Source: Candidatus Limnocylindria bacterium (GTDB lineage Bacteria; Chloroflexota; Limnocylindria; QHBO01). From it: 8,197 bases of DNA. Positions 1 through 6,508 of the stretch are shown piece after piece; position 1 is the first letter of the stretch, and each line of letters begins with the position of its first letter. The notes beneath the pieces were generated by a model. It searched no databases and was not told the origin of the DNA. It was given only the letters and a program-made list of their open reading frames with translations. A program made the position numbers and the translations under genes. The DNA lies in assembly GCA_030146365.1 (NCBI GenBank), contig JASLBU010000053.1, positions 1 to 8,197 on the forward strand. Reading direction: 5' to 3'.

Positions 1-900
1 GCCGTGGACGCCCGCGCCGATCGCTCCGGCCCACGTGCCCAGCTCGGCCGCCACGATCTCGAGTGCCCCGAGGTCGGTGACGTGGACTCGCCGCTCGACC
101 TCCTGGCGAATGGGACCGAGCAGCAGCTCGCCGGCCCCTGCCACTCCGCCGCCGATCACGACTCGGTCGGGGTTGAGGACGACCACCAGGTTGGCGATGC
201 CGATTCCCAGCCAGCGGCCGATCTCGGCGAGGCCTTCGCGCGCACGCTCGTCGCCCGTCCGGGCGGACCTCACCGCATCCTCCGCGCTGTCCGTGCCGCA
301 GGCGGCCGCAATGGCATCGGCCCTGGTCAGGGCCTCGAGGCAGCCGCGGTTGCCGCACGTGCACGCCGGCCCGTCCGGCAGCACCGTCTGATGGCCCACT
401 TCGCCGCCGGTCCCATCGTGTCCGAAGTGAATCTGGCCGCCGACGGCCACCACCCCGCCCACGCCGCTGCCGAGCGTCAGCCCGACCATGGTGCGGCAGC
501 CGCGTCCGGCGCCGAGCCGCAGCTCCGCAAGGCCGAACGCACGCGCGTCGTTGATGAGCGTCACCGGCAGGCCGAGGGCCGCGTGCATCGGCTCCCCGAC
601 CGCAAGGCCCTCCCACTCCGGCGACAGGTTGGGCAGGAAGGTGGTCACCCCGGTGGCCGCGTCGTACAGTCCCGGCACGCCGAGGCCCACGGAGACGATG
701 CCCGGCCAACGCTCGCGGGCTCCGTCCGCGGCAGTGATCATCCGGCCGAGGACCGCAGCTGCGCCGTCAGCCCGCCCGGTCGCGATCTGACCGCGATCGA
801 CTGCCTCCCACGCACCGTCCGCGCGGGCGAGGACCGCCCACTTGATGTTGGTTGCCCCCAGATCGAGCCCCAGGTGGTGGGACGGGCCCTCGTCGAGCAC
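1..900 (-). CDS. ROK-family sugar kinase, 3' end cut by the window edge
   Basis: This cytoplasmic kinase would use ATP to phosphorylate a sugar or amino sugar, most likely the one imported by the ABC transporter just upstream. The minus strand reads open for 300 codons from GTG at 900 to the window edge with no stop. Visible motifs are the N-terminal phosphate loop DLGATNIK (residues 13-20), the catalytic Asp118 in IND, a glycine-rich LGSGVGG (143-149), and the ROK signature: E167-V-G-H170 followed by the zinc-binding CTCGNRGC (Cys180, Cys182, Cys187). ROK kinases are usually about 300-320 residues, so only a short C-terminal tail should be missing. There is no N-terminal helix-turn-helix, so it is an enzyme rather than a ROK repressor. 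The GTG lies 5 bases after the permease stop, with GAGGA about 12 bases upstream. Family assignment is firm. The substrate (glucose, N-acetylhexosamine or other) is unknown. Confidence 0.93.
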   Translation of the reverse strand, partial: MLDEGPSHHLGLDLGATNIKWAVLARADGAWEAVDRGQIATGRADGAAAVLGRMITAADGARERWPGIVSVGLGVPGLYDAATGVTTFLPNLSPEWEGLAVGEPMHAALGLPVTLINDARAFGLAELRLGAGRGCRTMVGLTLGSGVGGVVAVGGQIHFGHDGTGGEVGHQTVLPDGPACTCGNRGCLEALTRADAIAAACGTDSAEDAVRSARTGDERAREGLAEIGRWLGIGIANLVVVLNPDRVVIGGGVAGAGELLLGPIRQEVERRVHVTDLGALEIVAAELGTWAGAIGAGVHG

Positions 901-905
901 GGCGC

Positions 906-1892
906 TCAGGTGTCCTCGGTGATCCGAGTGTAGGCGGCCGCCACACCGAGGATGATGGCCCCGAACAGGATCTGGCGGACGGGCTCCGGCATCTGCAGGA
1001 CCGTGAGGAGGCTGGTGAGCACCGTGAGGATCAGCGCCCCGACGATGGTGCCGGAGTATCCGCCCCGGCCGCCGAAGATCGAGGTCCCACCGATCACCGC
1101 CGCGGCGACGGAGGGCAGCAGGTAGCGGTCCGCGAGGGTCGCGCTGGCGGAGTTCGTGACGCCGGTCAGGATGAGCCCCGCCAGGCCGGCGAGCACCGCC
1201 GAGAGCACGTAGAGGACGAGCAGCACCTGCCAGATGCGCACGCCGGAGAGGCGCGCGGCGATCTCGTTGTCTCCGACGGCGTAGAGCAGCCGCCCGTACC
1301 CGGAGCGCCTCAGCCCAAGGAGCACCAGGGCCGCCAGCGGGACGTACAGGAGCAGGCTGTTCGGCACGCCGGCCGTGTTGCCGCCGCCCAGCCAGGCCAC
1401 GACATCCGGCGTCCGCGCGCCTACCGCGACCACGAAGCGCTGGTAGACGGTCACGGCGCCCAGCACGACCAGGCTCATTGCCAGCGTCATGATCAGCGGG
1501 TGGACGCGGAAGATGCCGACGCCAATGCCGTTCACCACCCCCGCGAGCGCGCACACCACGAGCGCGATGCCGATGGCCACGAACGGGCCGTGCTCCGGCG
1601 ACTGCGTGGCGATGATGTAGGCCGACAGCGAGGCGATCGACGCGGCGGACAGGTCGATGCCACCGGTGAGCATCGTCAGGGTCTGGCAGGCAGCCAGGAT
1701 GGCGAGCGGCACCGCGAAGCGGATCGTGGAGGACGCCCAGTCGGCCGAGATCATGCCCGGCCGCGCGACCTGGAGCGCCACGATCAGGAGGATCAGCAGC
1801 ACGAGCAGCGGGATGATCGGCTGGTCGCGCACCTGGCGCCGAATGCCGGCCGCCGACCAGCGGCCGCCGGCCGTCTCCTGCATCGCCGTCAT
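906..1892 (-). CDS. Sugar ABC transporter permease, RbsC type (second of two)
   Basis: This is an inner-membrane permease of the BPD_transp_2 (RbsC/AraH/XylH) family, 328 residues, the usual size. It is hydrophobic throughout after a basic N-terminus, with a first membrane segment near residues 26-44 and several more to about 320. The family motif reads TGGIDLSAASIASL (76-89), and the conserved cytoplasmic loop reads VGDNEIAARLSGVRI (206-220). In many relatives the first motif is GGIDLSVGS, so Ala-Ala-Ser here is a mild departure. The ATG at 1892 overlaps the upstream permease stop as ATGA and has GGAGG at 1901-1905, spaced 8 bases, which decides this start over longer in-frame extensions. 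It probably pairs with the other permease as a heterodimeric channel driven by the tandem ATPase. Confidence 0.94.
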   Translation of the reverse strand: MTAMQETAGGRWSAAGIRRQVRDQPIIPLLVLLILLIVALQVARPGMISADWASSTIRFAVPLAILAACQTLTMLTGGIDLSAASIASLSAYIIATQSPEHGPFVAIGIALVVCALAGVVNGIGVGIFRVHPLIMTLAMSLVVLGAVTVYQRFVVAVGARTPDVVAWLGGGNTAGVPNSLLLYVPLAALVLLGLRRSGYGRLLYAVGDNEIAARLSGVRIWQVLLVLYVLSAVLAGLAGLILTGVTNSASATLADRYLLPSVAAAVIGGTSIFGGRGGYSGTIVGALILTVLTSLLTVLQMPEPVRQILFGAIILGVAAAYTRITEDT

Positions 1893-2896
1893 GTCGCTCG
1901 CCTCCGCAGCGTGACGTACGCGCCAAGCATGACGACGCCGACCATGATCAACCCCTGGATGACGGTGCTGAAGTTCGGATCGACGCCCAGGAAGGTGAGG
2001 TCCGCGCGGATCAGCGAGAGGACGAAGACGGCCACCACCGGACCGACGAGGCCGCCCTGGCCACCCACCAGGCTCACGCCGCCCAGCACGATGGCGGCGA
2101 CCGCCAGCAGCGTGTACGGGCCGGGAGTCGGCGTGCCGATGCCGGTCGTCATCGTCAGGGCCAGGCCGCCGACCGCGGAGAAGAACCCGGCCAGCACGTA
2201 CGCGGCGATGCGGGTGCGGTCCACGTCGACGCCGCTGCGGAAGGCCGCCAGCCGATCGCTGCCGATCGCGTACAGGGACAGGCCCAGGCGTGAGCGCCGC
2301 AGCGGGATCCAGACCGCCGCCACGATGACGATGAGCAGGAGCAGCGAGCGCGGCAGCCACTCGATCAACAGGGAGCCGCTGCCCGCCTCGCGGAGCCAGT
2401 CAGCCACGCCGCCGCCGGGCGTCCCGAGCACCAGGAGCGCGGCGCCGGCCCACACGTAGAGCATCGCCAGCGTCACCACGATGTCCGGCACGCGCGACCA
2501 CACCACCAGTACGCCGTTGACGAAGCCGATGACCAGGCCCATGAGCAGCACGCCGATGACGACGACGACCGCGAACTCCTCGGACGTGTCCGCCATGAAG
2601 CGCGCGGCAGTCACGCTGGTGAGGGCCATGACGGAGCCGATGGACAGGTCGATGCCGCCAGAGATCACCACGATCGCCTGGGCCACGGCGGCGAATGCCA
2701 CCGGCAGCGCCGAGATCGCAAGCGAGCGGAAGTCGAACGAATCCCAGCCCGGCCGGATGCCCTGCGTGGCGATGAGCAGCGCGATGAGAAGGCCCCACAG
2801 CGCGATCACCCAGGTGTCGCGGCTCATGACCGAAGCGATCCGGCTGCGCAGGCCGCCGCCACTGCCCGGCGCGGCCGTCGGCGCGATGGCGCTCAT
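1889..2896 (-). CDS. Sugar ABC transporter permease, RbsC type (first of two)
   Basis: This inner-membrane permease of the RbsC family has 335 residues. A Gly/Ser/Pro-rich N-terminus (1-18) precedes multiple hydrophobic segments, the first near residues 28-44. The diagnostic motif ISGGIDLSIGSVMAL (78-92) is close to consensus, and the loop IGSDRLAAFRSGVDVDRTR (211-229) matches the conserved IGGN-AA-SG-V region. The ATG at 2896 overlaps the ATPase stop as ATGA. No clear Shine-Dalgarno sequence precedes it, so translation probably depends on coupling to the ATPase gene. It is clearly diverged from the second permease, not a recent duplicate, which suggests two specialised halves of one channel. 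Confidence 0.94.
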   Translation of the reverse strand: MSAIAPTAAPGSGGGLRSRIASVMSRDTWVIALWGLLIALLIATQGIRPGWDSFDFRSLAISALPVAFAAVAQAIVVISGGIDLSIGSVMALTSVTAARFMADTSEEFAVVVVIGVLLMGLVIGFVNGVLVVWSRVPDIVVTLAMLYVWAGAALLVLGTPGGGVADWLREAGSGSLLIEWLPRSLLLLIVIVAAVWIPLRRSRLGLSLYAIGSDRLAAFRSGVDVDRTRIAAYVLAGFFSAVGGLALTMTTGIGTPTPGPYTLLAVAAIVLGGVSLVGGQGGLVGPVVAVFVLSLIRADLTFLGVDPNFSTVIQGLIMVGVVMLGAYVTLRRRAT

Positions 2897-4422
2897 GCGG
2901 GGGCCCCGGCGGCGCCCACCGTCGTCTCGGGAAGCGCCTCCCCGCGGCGGAGCCCGTAGGCGGCCCGCACGAGCGTCGGCTCATCGGCCTCGGCGGCCGG
3001 CAGCTGGGCGACGACCTTGCCGCCGAAGATGACCACCGCTCGGTCGCACGCGAGCTGGATCTCCTCCAGCTCGGAGGTGTAGAGCAGGACCGCGGCGCCG
3101 GCTTCGGCCAGGTCGCGGACCAGCTGATAGATCTCGCGCTTGGTGCGGATGTCGATGCCGCGCGTCGGGTCGAAGCAGAGCAGCGTTTCGACGCCGCTCG
3201 CGATCCAGCGCGCGATCGTCACCTTCTGCTGATTGCCGCCGGACAGCCGCCGAACCTCCGACTGGGCGCGGGTATCGATCTGCAGACGGCTGATCGCGCC
3301 GCCGACGCGCGTTCGCTCGCGCCCGAGGTTGATGGGCCCCCACTGACCGGCGGGTGCCGTCGACGGCAGGGCGATGTTCTCCCGCACCGAGCGCTGCGCG
3401 AGCAGTGCGCTCGCGCGATCCGCGGGCACGTACACCAGGCCGGCGCGGATCGCGTCCGCCGGATGCCCGAAGCGCACCGGCCTGCCGTTGACCAGGATCT
3501 CGCCACCGCTCGGGCGCCGGTCGCCGGCAAGGATCTCGAACAGCTCGTCCTGGCCCTGCCCCTCGAGCGCGACGATCCCCAGCACCTCGCCGCGGCGCAG
3601 CGCGAAGGAGACCTCGTGCAGCTTGCTGCCGGCCTGGAGCGAGCGGACCTCGAGGGCCGGCGCGGCGGCGGCCGCCTCGGCGGTGGCCGGGGACGTGGCC
3701 GATCCTGCCTCGGCCACGGGCGTCGGCGCTCCGGGGCCCAGCATCAGCTCGACGATGCGCTCGTCGGCCCCCGGGCCGATGTCGACCACGCCGACCGTCT
3801 CACCGTCCCGCAGGACGGTCGCGCGGTCGCACAGCGATGCGATCTCGAGCATCCGGTGGGAGATGAAGATGACTGATCGGCCATGCTCGCGCTGCTGGCC
3901 GATCACCTCGAGCACCCGCCCGGTCAGGTCCGAGGGCAGGGCTGCGGTCATCTCGTCCAGGACGAGGATCTTCGGCTCGTAGGCGAGGGCGCGGGCGAGG
4001 TCCAGGACGCGGAGCGTGGCGAGTGGGAGGTCACGTGCCCGAGCGCCGAAGTCGAGGTGACTGATGCCCAGTCGTTCGACCCATCCGCGGACGGCGTCGG
4101 CCGGCGCATCGGTCAGACGGAGGTTGTCGCGCACGCTGAGGTCCGGGACGATGGCCGGCTCCTGATAGACGGAGACGAGGCCCGCCCGGCGCGCGGCGGT
4201 CGGCGAGCTGAGGTCCTGGTCGCGGGCGTCGACGATCATCGTGCCGCTGTCCGGGCGGACCGCACCGGTGAGGATCTTGACCAGCGTGCTCTTACCCGCG
4301 CCGTTTGCGCCCATCAGCGCGTGCACCTCGCCGGGTCGCACCGCCAGCGACGCGTTACGGAGCGCCGCAACGGCGCCGTACTGCTTGGCGATCCCGGTCG
4401 CTTCCAGGAGCAGGTCGGTCAT
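2893..4422 (-). CDS. Tandem ATPase of a sugar ABC transporter, RbsA/MglA type
   Basis: This cytoplasmic ATPase powers the permease pair. It is 509 residues long, typical of RbsA-type proteins with two fused nucleotide-binding domains. Domain 1 (about 4-230) has an intact Walker A GANGAGKST (38-46), Q-loop Gln87, Walker B ILVLDEMTAAL (152-162) and H-loop His189, but its signature region reads LPLATLRVLDLARAL (132-146) rather than LSxGQ. A Pro/Ala linker (about 230-257) leads to domain 2, where the Walker A position reads LEGQGQDEL (286-294) without Lys, the signature LSGGNQQK (393-400) is intact, and Walker B reads LLCFDPTRGID (414-424). One canonical composite ATP site is therefore expected. 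The start is ATG at 4422, giving MTDLLLEATG at the family's usual N-terminus. The longer upstream reading frame runs through the hairpin and the binding-protein gene and is rejected. Its ribosome binding site is weak. Confidence 0.95.
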   Translation of the reverse strand: MTDLLLEATGIAKQYGAVAALRNASLAVRPGEVHALMGANGAGKSTLVKILTGAVRPDSGTMIVDARDQDLSSPTAARRAGLVSVYQEPAIVPDLSVRDNLRLTDAPADAVRGWVERLGISHLDFGARARDLPLATLRVLDLARALAYEPKILVLDEMTAALPSDLTGRVLEVIGQQREHGRSVIFISHRMLEIASLCDRATVLRDGETVGVVDIGPGADERIVELMLGPGAPTPVAEAGSATSPATAEAAAAAPALEVRSLQAGSKLHEVSFALRRGEVLGIVALEGQGQDELFEILAGDRRPSGGEILVNGRPVRFGHPADAIRAGLVYVPADRASALLAQRSVRENIALPSTAPAGQWGPINLGRERTRVGGAISRLQIDTRAQSEVRRLSGGNQQKVTIARWIASGVETLLCFDPTRGIDIRTKREIYQLVRDLAEAGAAVLLYTSELEEIQLACDRAVVIFGGKVVAQLPAAEADEPTLVRAAYGLRRGEALPETTVGAAGAPA

Positions 4423-4510
4423 CGGTGGGATGTTCTCAGACGGATGCCGGGTGGAGGATCGGCGGGGACGCGGGCACGGCGCCCGCATCCCCGCCCGCTG
4501 CGGAGAAGGA
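4423..4510 (-). other. Intergenic gap between binding protein and ATPase genes
   Basis: This gap of 88 bases contains the GC hairpin and, downstream of it, about 38 bases leading to the ATPase ATG. The best ribosome-binding match before that ATG is a GAGAA about 10-12 bases upstream, which is weak. No promoter-like pair of boxes stands out. Together with the hairpin, the poor initiation region is consistent with lower output of the ATPase than of the binding protein. Confidence 0.6.
4461..4495 (-). terminator. Long GC hairpin after the binding-protein gene: attenuator or mRNA stabiliser
   Basis: In the transcript the arms are GGCGGGGATGCGGGC (4495-4481) and GCCCGCGTCCCCGCC (4475-4461), separated by a 5-base loop. 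They form a 15-base-pair stem with a single G-U wobble. On the opposite strand that pair is a C-A mismatch, so the fold is better in the operon's own mRNA. The hairpin begins 15 bases after the binding-protein stop and ends 38 bases before the ATPase start. No U-tract follows, so it is not a classical intrinsic terminator. Partial termination or protection of the upstream mRNA against 3' exonucleases are the likely roles. Either would yield more binding protein than ATPase and permease, as is common in sugar ABC operons. The structure is seen directly; the function is inferred. Confidence 0.72.
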
Positions 4511-5611
4511 CTACAGGTCCTCGCAGGCGAGGATGTCTTCCTTCGTGTAGTCGGTCCAGCCCTCGATCGTGATGCCGAGCGGCCAGGTCTCGTCGATGTC
4601 CGGGTCGTTCGCCTCCTCGAGGGTCGCGATCCCTTCCTCCGTCGTGTTGTCCCAGACCACCGGATCCACCAGCACGGCCGGATCGTCCGGCGCCTCGCCG
4701 TTGAGGATCTGGAGCGCCAGGGTGACGCCGGCGCCACCGACCGAGGCCGGGTTCGTGACGGCCGCACCCTCGAGGCCTTCGACCTCCAGAAGCTGCTGGA
4801 CGAAGCCGGCGTTGTCCGCCCCGACGACCGGGACGAGCATGTCGGCGTCCACGAGCGCATCGACGATCACGTTGTCGATTCCGCTGGTCCAGACACCGTC
4901 GAACTCCTGGCCGGAGGCGATGATGTCATTGATCTGCTGTGCGCCGGTCGCCTGGTCCCAACCGGTCGCAACCTCGGCAACCACCTCGATGTCGGGGTGC
5001 TCCTCCAGCGCGCGCTGGAAGCCGGTGTCGCGGTCCGTATCCGCGGTCGCGCCCGCGGCGCCGCGCATGTAGACCACGTTGCCGGAGCCGCCGAGCTGCT
5101 CGAACAGCCACTTGGCGCCCAGGTATCCGTACTCCTCCTGGTTGTTGGCCAGCAGGTACGCGCCCTCCGCGGTCACGGCCTGATCGACGGCGACCACGGT
5201 GATGCCCGCCTCCATCGCTTCCTCGAGGGCGGCGTTGACGGCGTCAGGGCTGACCGGGTTGACGATGATCGCGTCCACGTCGTTGGCGATCAGGTTGCGG
5301 ATGTCCTCCAGCTGGCCGGCGGCGTCCGTGTTCCGGTGGGCGATCGTGAGCTGATCGACCTCGCCGGAGACCTTCGCCTGGGCCTTGATGGAGCAGATCA
5401 TCTCCTCGCGCCAGCCATTGCCCTGCACGGTGTTGGAGACGCCGATGTGGTAGGCGCCGTCACCGGCGGCCTGGCTGCCTCCGGCACTGGCGTCCGGCTC
5501 GCCGCCGCTCGCGGCTGCGCTCGACCCGCTCCCCTGGCCGGTGCAGCCGGCGATCACGAACACCGCGACGAGACCCGCCGCGAGTGTCCGGCTCTTCCTG
5601 AGTAGGTTCAT
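4511..5611 (-). CDS. Sugar-binding lipoprotein of the ABC transporter (RbsB-like, Peripla_BP_4)
   Basis: This extracytoplasmic substrate-binding protein delivers the sugar to the permeases. It has 366 residues from ATG at 5611. Residues 1-23 form a lipoprotein signal: basic MNLLRKSR, a hydrophobic core, and the lipobox VIAGC with lipidated Cys23. A Ser/Gly/Ala-rich linker (24-52) follows, then the type I binding fold starting YHIGVSN (54-60). Family landmarks include DVDAIIVNPVSPDAV (111-125), VVAVDQAV (139-146), GWDQATGAQQ (217-226) and VVGADNAGF (262-270). The start is chosen because it puts the signal peptide at the N-terminus and is preceded by AGAAGGAG at 5622-5629. A longer in-frame start exists at 5710, overlapping the upstream stop. 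The mature protein has only two cysteines besides the lipid one, Cys73 and Cys363, a possible disulfide. The ligand cannot be read from the sequence. Confidence 0.94.
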   Translation of the reverse strand: MNLLRKSRTLAAGLVAVFVIAGCTGQGSGSSAAASGGEPDASAGGSQAAGDGAYHIGVSNTVQGNGWREEMICSIKAQAKVSGEVDQLTIAHRNTDAAGQLEDIRNLIANDVDAIIVNPVSPDAVNAALEEAMEAGITVVAVDQAVTAEGAYLLANNQEEYGYLGAKWLFEQLGGSGNVVYMRGAAGATADTDRDTGFQRALEEHPDIEVVAEVATGWDQATGAQQINDIIASGQEFDGVWTSGIDNVIVDALVDADMLVPVVGADNAGFVQQLLEVEGLEGAAVTNPASVGGAGVTLALQILNGEAPDDPAVLVDPVVWDNTTEEGIATLEEANDPDIDETWPLGITIEGWTDYTKEDILACEDL

Positions 5612-5706
5612 ACCGTTGAAACTCCTTCTAACCGATGCGCCGGGTCCGGCTGCGGACTCCGGAGAATTGAGCCTGAATGAGACGCTGCCGATCGAGCGAA
5701 GCTTCG
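5612..5706 (-). other. Gap upstream of the binding-protein gene with short palindromes
   Basis: This gap separates the catabolic genes from the transport genes. It holds a perfect 10-base palindrome CGAAGCTTCG (5697-5706) immediately after the SIS-gene stop, an 8-base palindrome CTCCGGAG (5657-5664), and an overlapping small hairpin with 5-base arms GTCCG/CGGAC around a 4-base loop (5644-5657). The patch 5663-5680 is richer in A+T than its surroundings. None of these is long enough to call a terminator, and no convincing -35/-10 pair was found. An internal operator or promoter is possible but unproven. The whole gap is also open in frame with the binding protein from an ATG at 5710. Confidence 0.45.
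5622..5629 (-). promoter_or_regulatory. Strong ribosome binding site of the binding-protein gene
   Basis: The minus strand reads AGAAGGAG, 10 bases before ATG 5611. It is a much better match to the 16S anti-Shine-Dalgarno than the sites before the ATPase, TIM-barrel and first permease genes. It supports the start that gives a normal lipoprotein signal peptide and fits high expression of the binding protein. Confidence 0.8.
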
Positions 5707-6507
5707 TCATTCACCTCCCGATTGCTGGTCGATCGCACGTGCGATCCGCCGAGCATGCTCTCGATATGCCTGGTCGAAGTACGTCCGGGATTTCTCCTCC
5801 CCCACCACCGACGAACGCGTGATGACCGGGGGCATCTTGCCGCGCTCGGTGAGCAGCTCCGCGACCCGGACCTTGATGGCGTTGACGATGGCGACGGCCG
5901 TGATCGTGGAACCCGGCCCCACCGGGGTCTCCAGGCCAGGGACCGTCACGAGCGCGTCCGCGTGGGGCGTGCACAGGTCGATCACGAGGTCGGCCTCGTC
6001 CAGCAGCCTGCCCCCCAACGAGGCGGGCGGCCGGCCGGACATCGACTGCTCCACCGAGGTCACGGCAACCACTCGTACGCCCCGCGCCCGGGCGCCCCGG
6101 GCCATCTCGACCGGCACGGCCGTCAGCCCGGAGGCGCTGAAGATCATCAGCACGTCACGCTCGCCGAAGCGGAAATTGTCGAGGATCGCCGCCGCCAGGC
6201 CGGGCGTCCGCTCGATGAACATCGCCTGGCGTTGGCCGTTGGAGCCCACGATCTGGGTGTGGAAGGTCATCGACAGCTCGACCATCGGGTTGAACCCGGG
6301 GAACGAGCCGTAGCGGGGGAACATCTCCTCGACCGGGATCCGGGAGTGACCGGTGCCGAACAGGTGGACGAGCCCGTCGGCGCCGATGGCCTCCGCGCAC
6401 CACTGGCTGGCCCGCTCGATCGGCTCCGCCTGCGTGGCGGCGAGGCGATCCAGGAGCGCCGACGCCTCGGCGATCCAGCGCGGGGTGGTGGCGGCGGCCG
6501 TGGTCAC
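5707..6507 (-). CDS. SIS-domain phosphosugar-binding protein (COG4821/UPF0309 type)
   Basis: This cytoplasmic protein of 266 residues would bind a phosphosugar and probably act as an isomerase or lyase on it. The SIS fold is indicated by LVHLFGTGHSRIPVEE (46-61), where GTGHS is the first sugar-phosphate loop, by VLMIFSASGLTAVPVEMA (119-136) with SASG as the second, and by VVAVTS (146-151). A helical N-terminal part (about 10-42) and a C-terminal segment with GPGST (197-201) complete it. The pattern FGTGHS followed by E-MFPRYG resembles COG4821 proteins, often labelled sugar isomerase domain or UPF0309, whose reactions are largely uncharacterised. Translation starts at GTG 6507, one base after the DeoC stop (TGA-C-GTG), so the two genes are coupled. 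Other SIS enzymes include ketose-aldose isomerases, amino-sugar deaminases and the MurQ etherase, so the reaction should not be assumed. Confidence 0.88.
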   Translation of the reverse strand: MTTAAATTPRWIAEASALLDRLAATQAEPIERASQWCAEAIGADGLVHLFGTGHSRIPVEEMFPRYGSFPGFNPMVELSMTFHTQIVGSNGQRQAMFIERTPGLAAAILDNFRFGERDVLMIFSASGLTAVPVEMARGARARGVRVVAVTSVEQSMSGRPPASLGGRLLDEADLVIDLCTPHADALVTVPGLETPVGPGSTITAVAIVNAIKVRVAELLTERGKMPPVITRSSVVGEEKSRTYFDQAYREHARRIARAIDQQSGGE

Positions 6508-6508
6508 G

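Noticed and set aside
4..933. Plus-strand open frame of 309 codons at the left edge
   Set aside because: It is antisense to the ROK kinase, whose full motif set is read on the minus strand. Its protein is Arg/His/Ala-rich with no recognisable family.
1893..2360. N-terminal extension of the second permease in the same frame
   Set aside because: The extension overlaps the first permease gene in another frame. ATG 1892 has a well-spaced GGAGG and an ATGA junction.
852..2459. Plus-strand open frame of 535 codons
   Set aside because: It is antisense to both permeases. The product is a low-complexity Arg/His/Asp/Gln-rich string, as expected from the complement of GC-rich membrane-protein genes.
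4423..4860. N-terminal extension of the ATPase in the same frame
   Set aside because: It would run through the GC hairpin and the binding-protein gene and gives an Arg/Ser/Thr-rich sequence unlike any ABC ATPase N-terminus.
4241..5605. Plus-strand open frame of 454 codons
   Set aside because: It lies antisense to the binding protein and the start of the ATPase, spans the hairpin gap, and shows no family motif.
5644..5657. Small hairpin GTCCG/CGGAC considered as a terminator
   Set aside because: It has only 5 base pairs, no U-tract follows, and a strong ribosome binding site lies just downstream.
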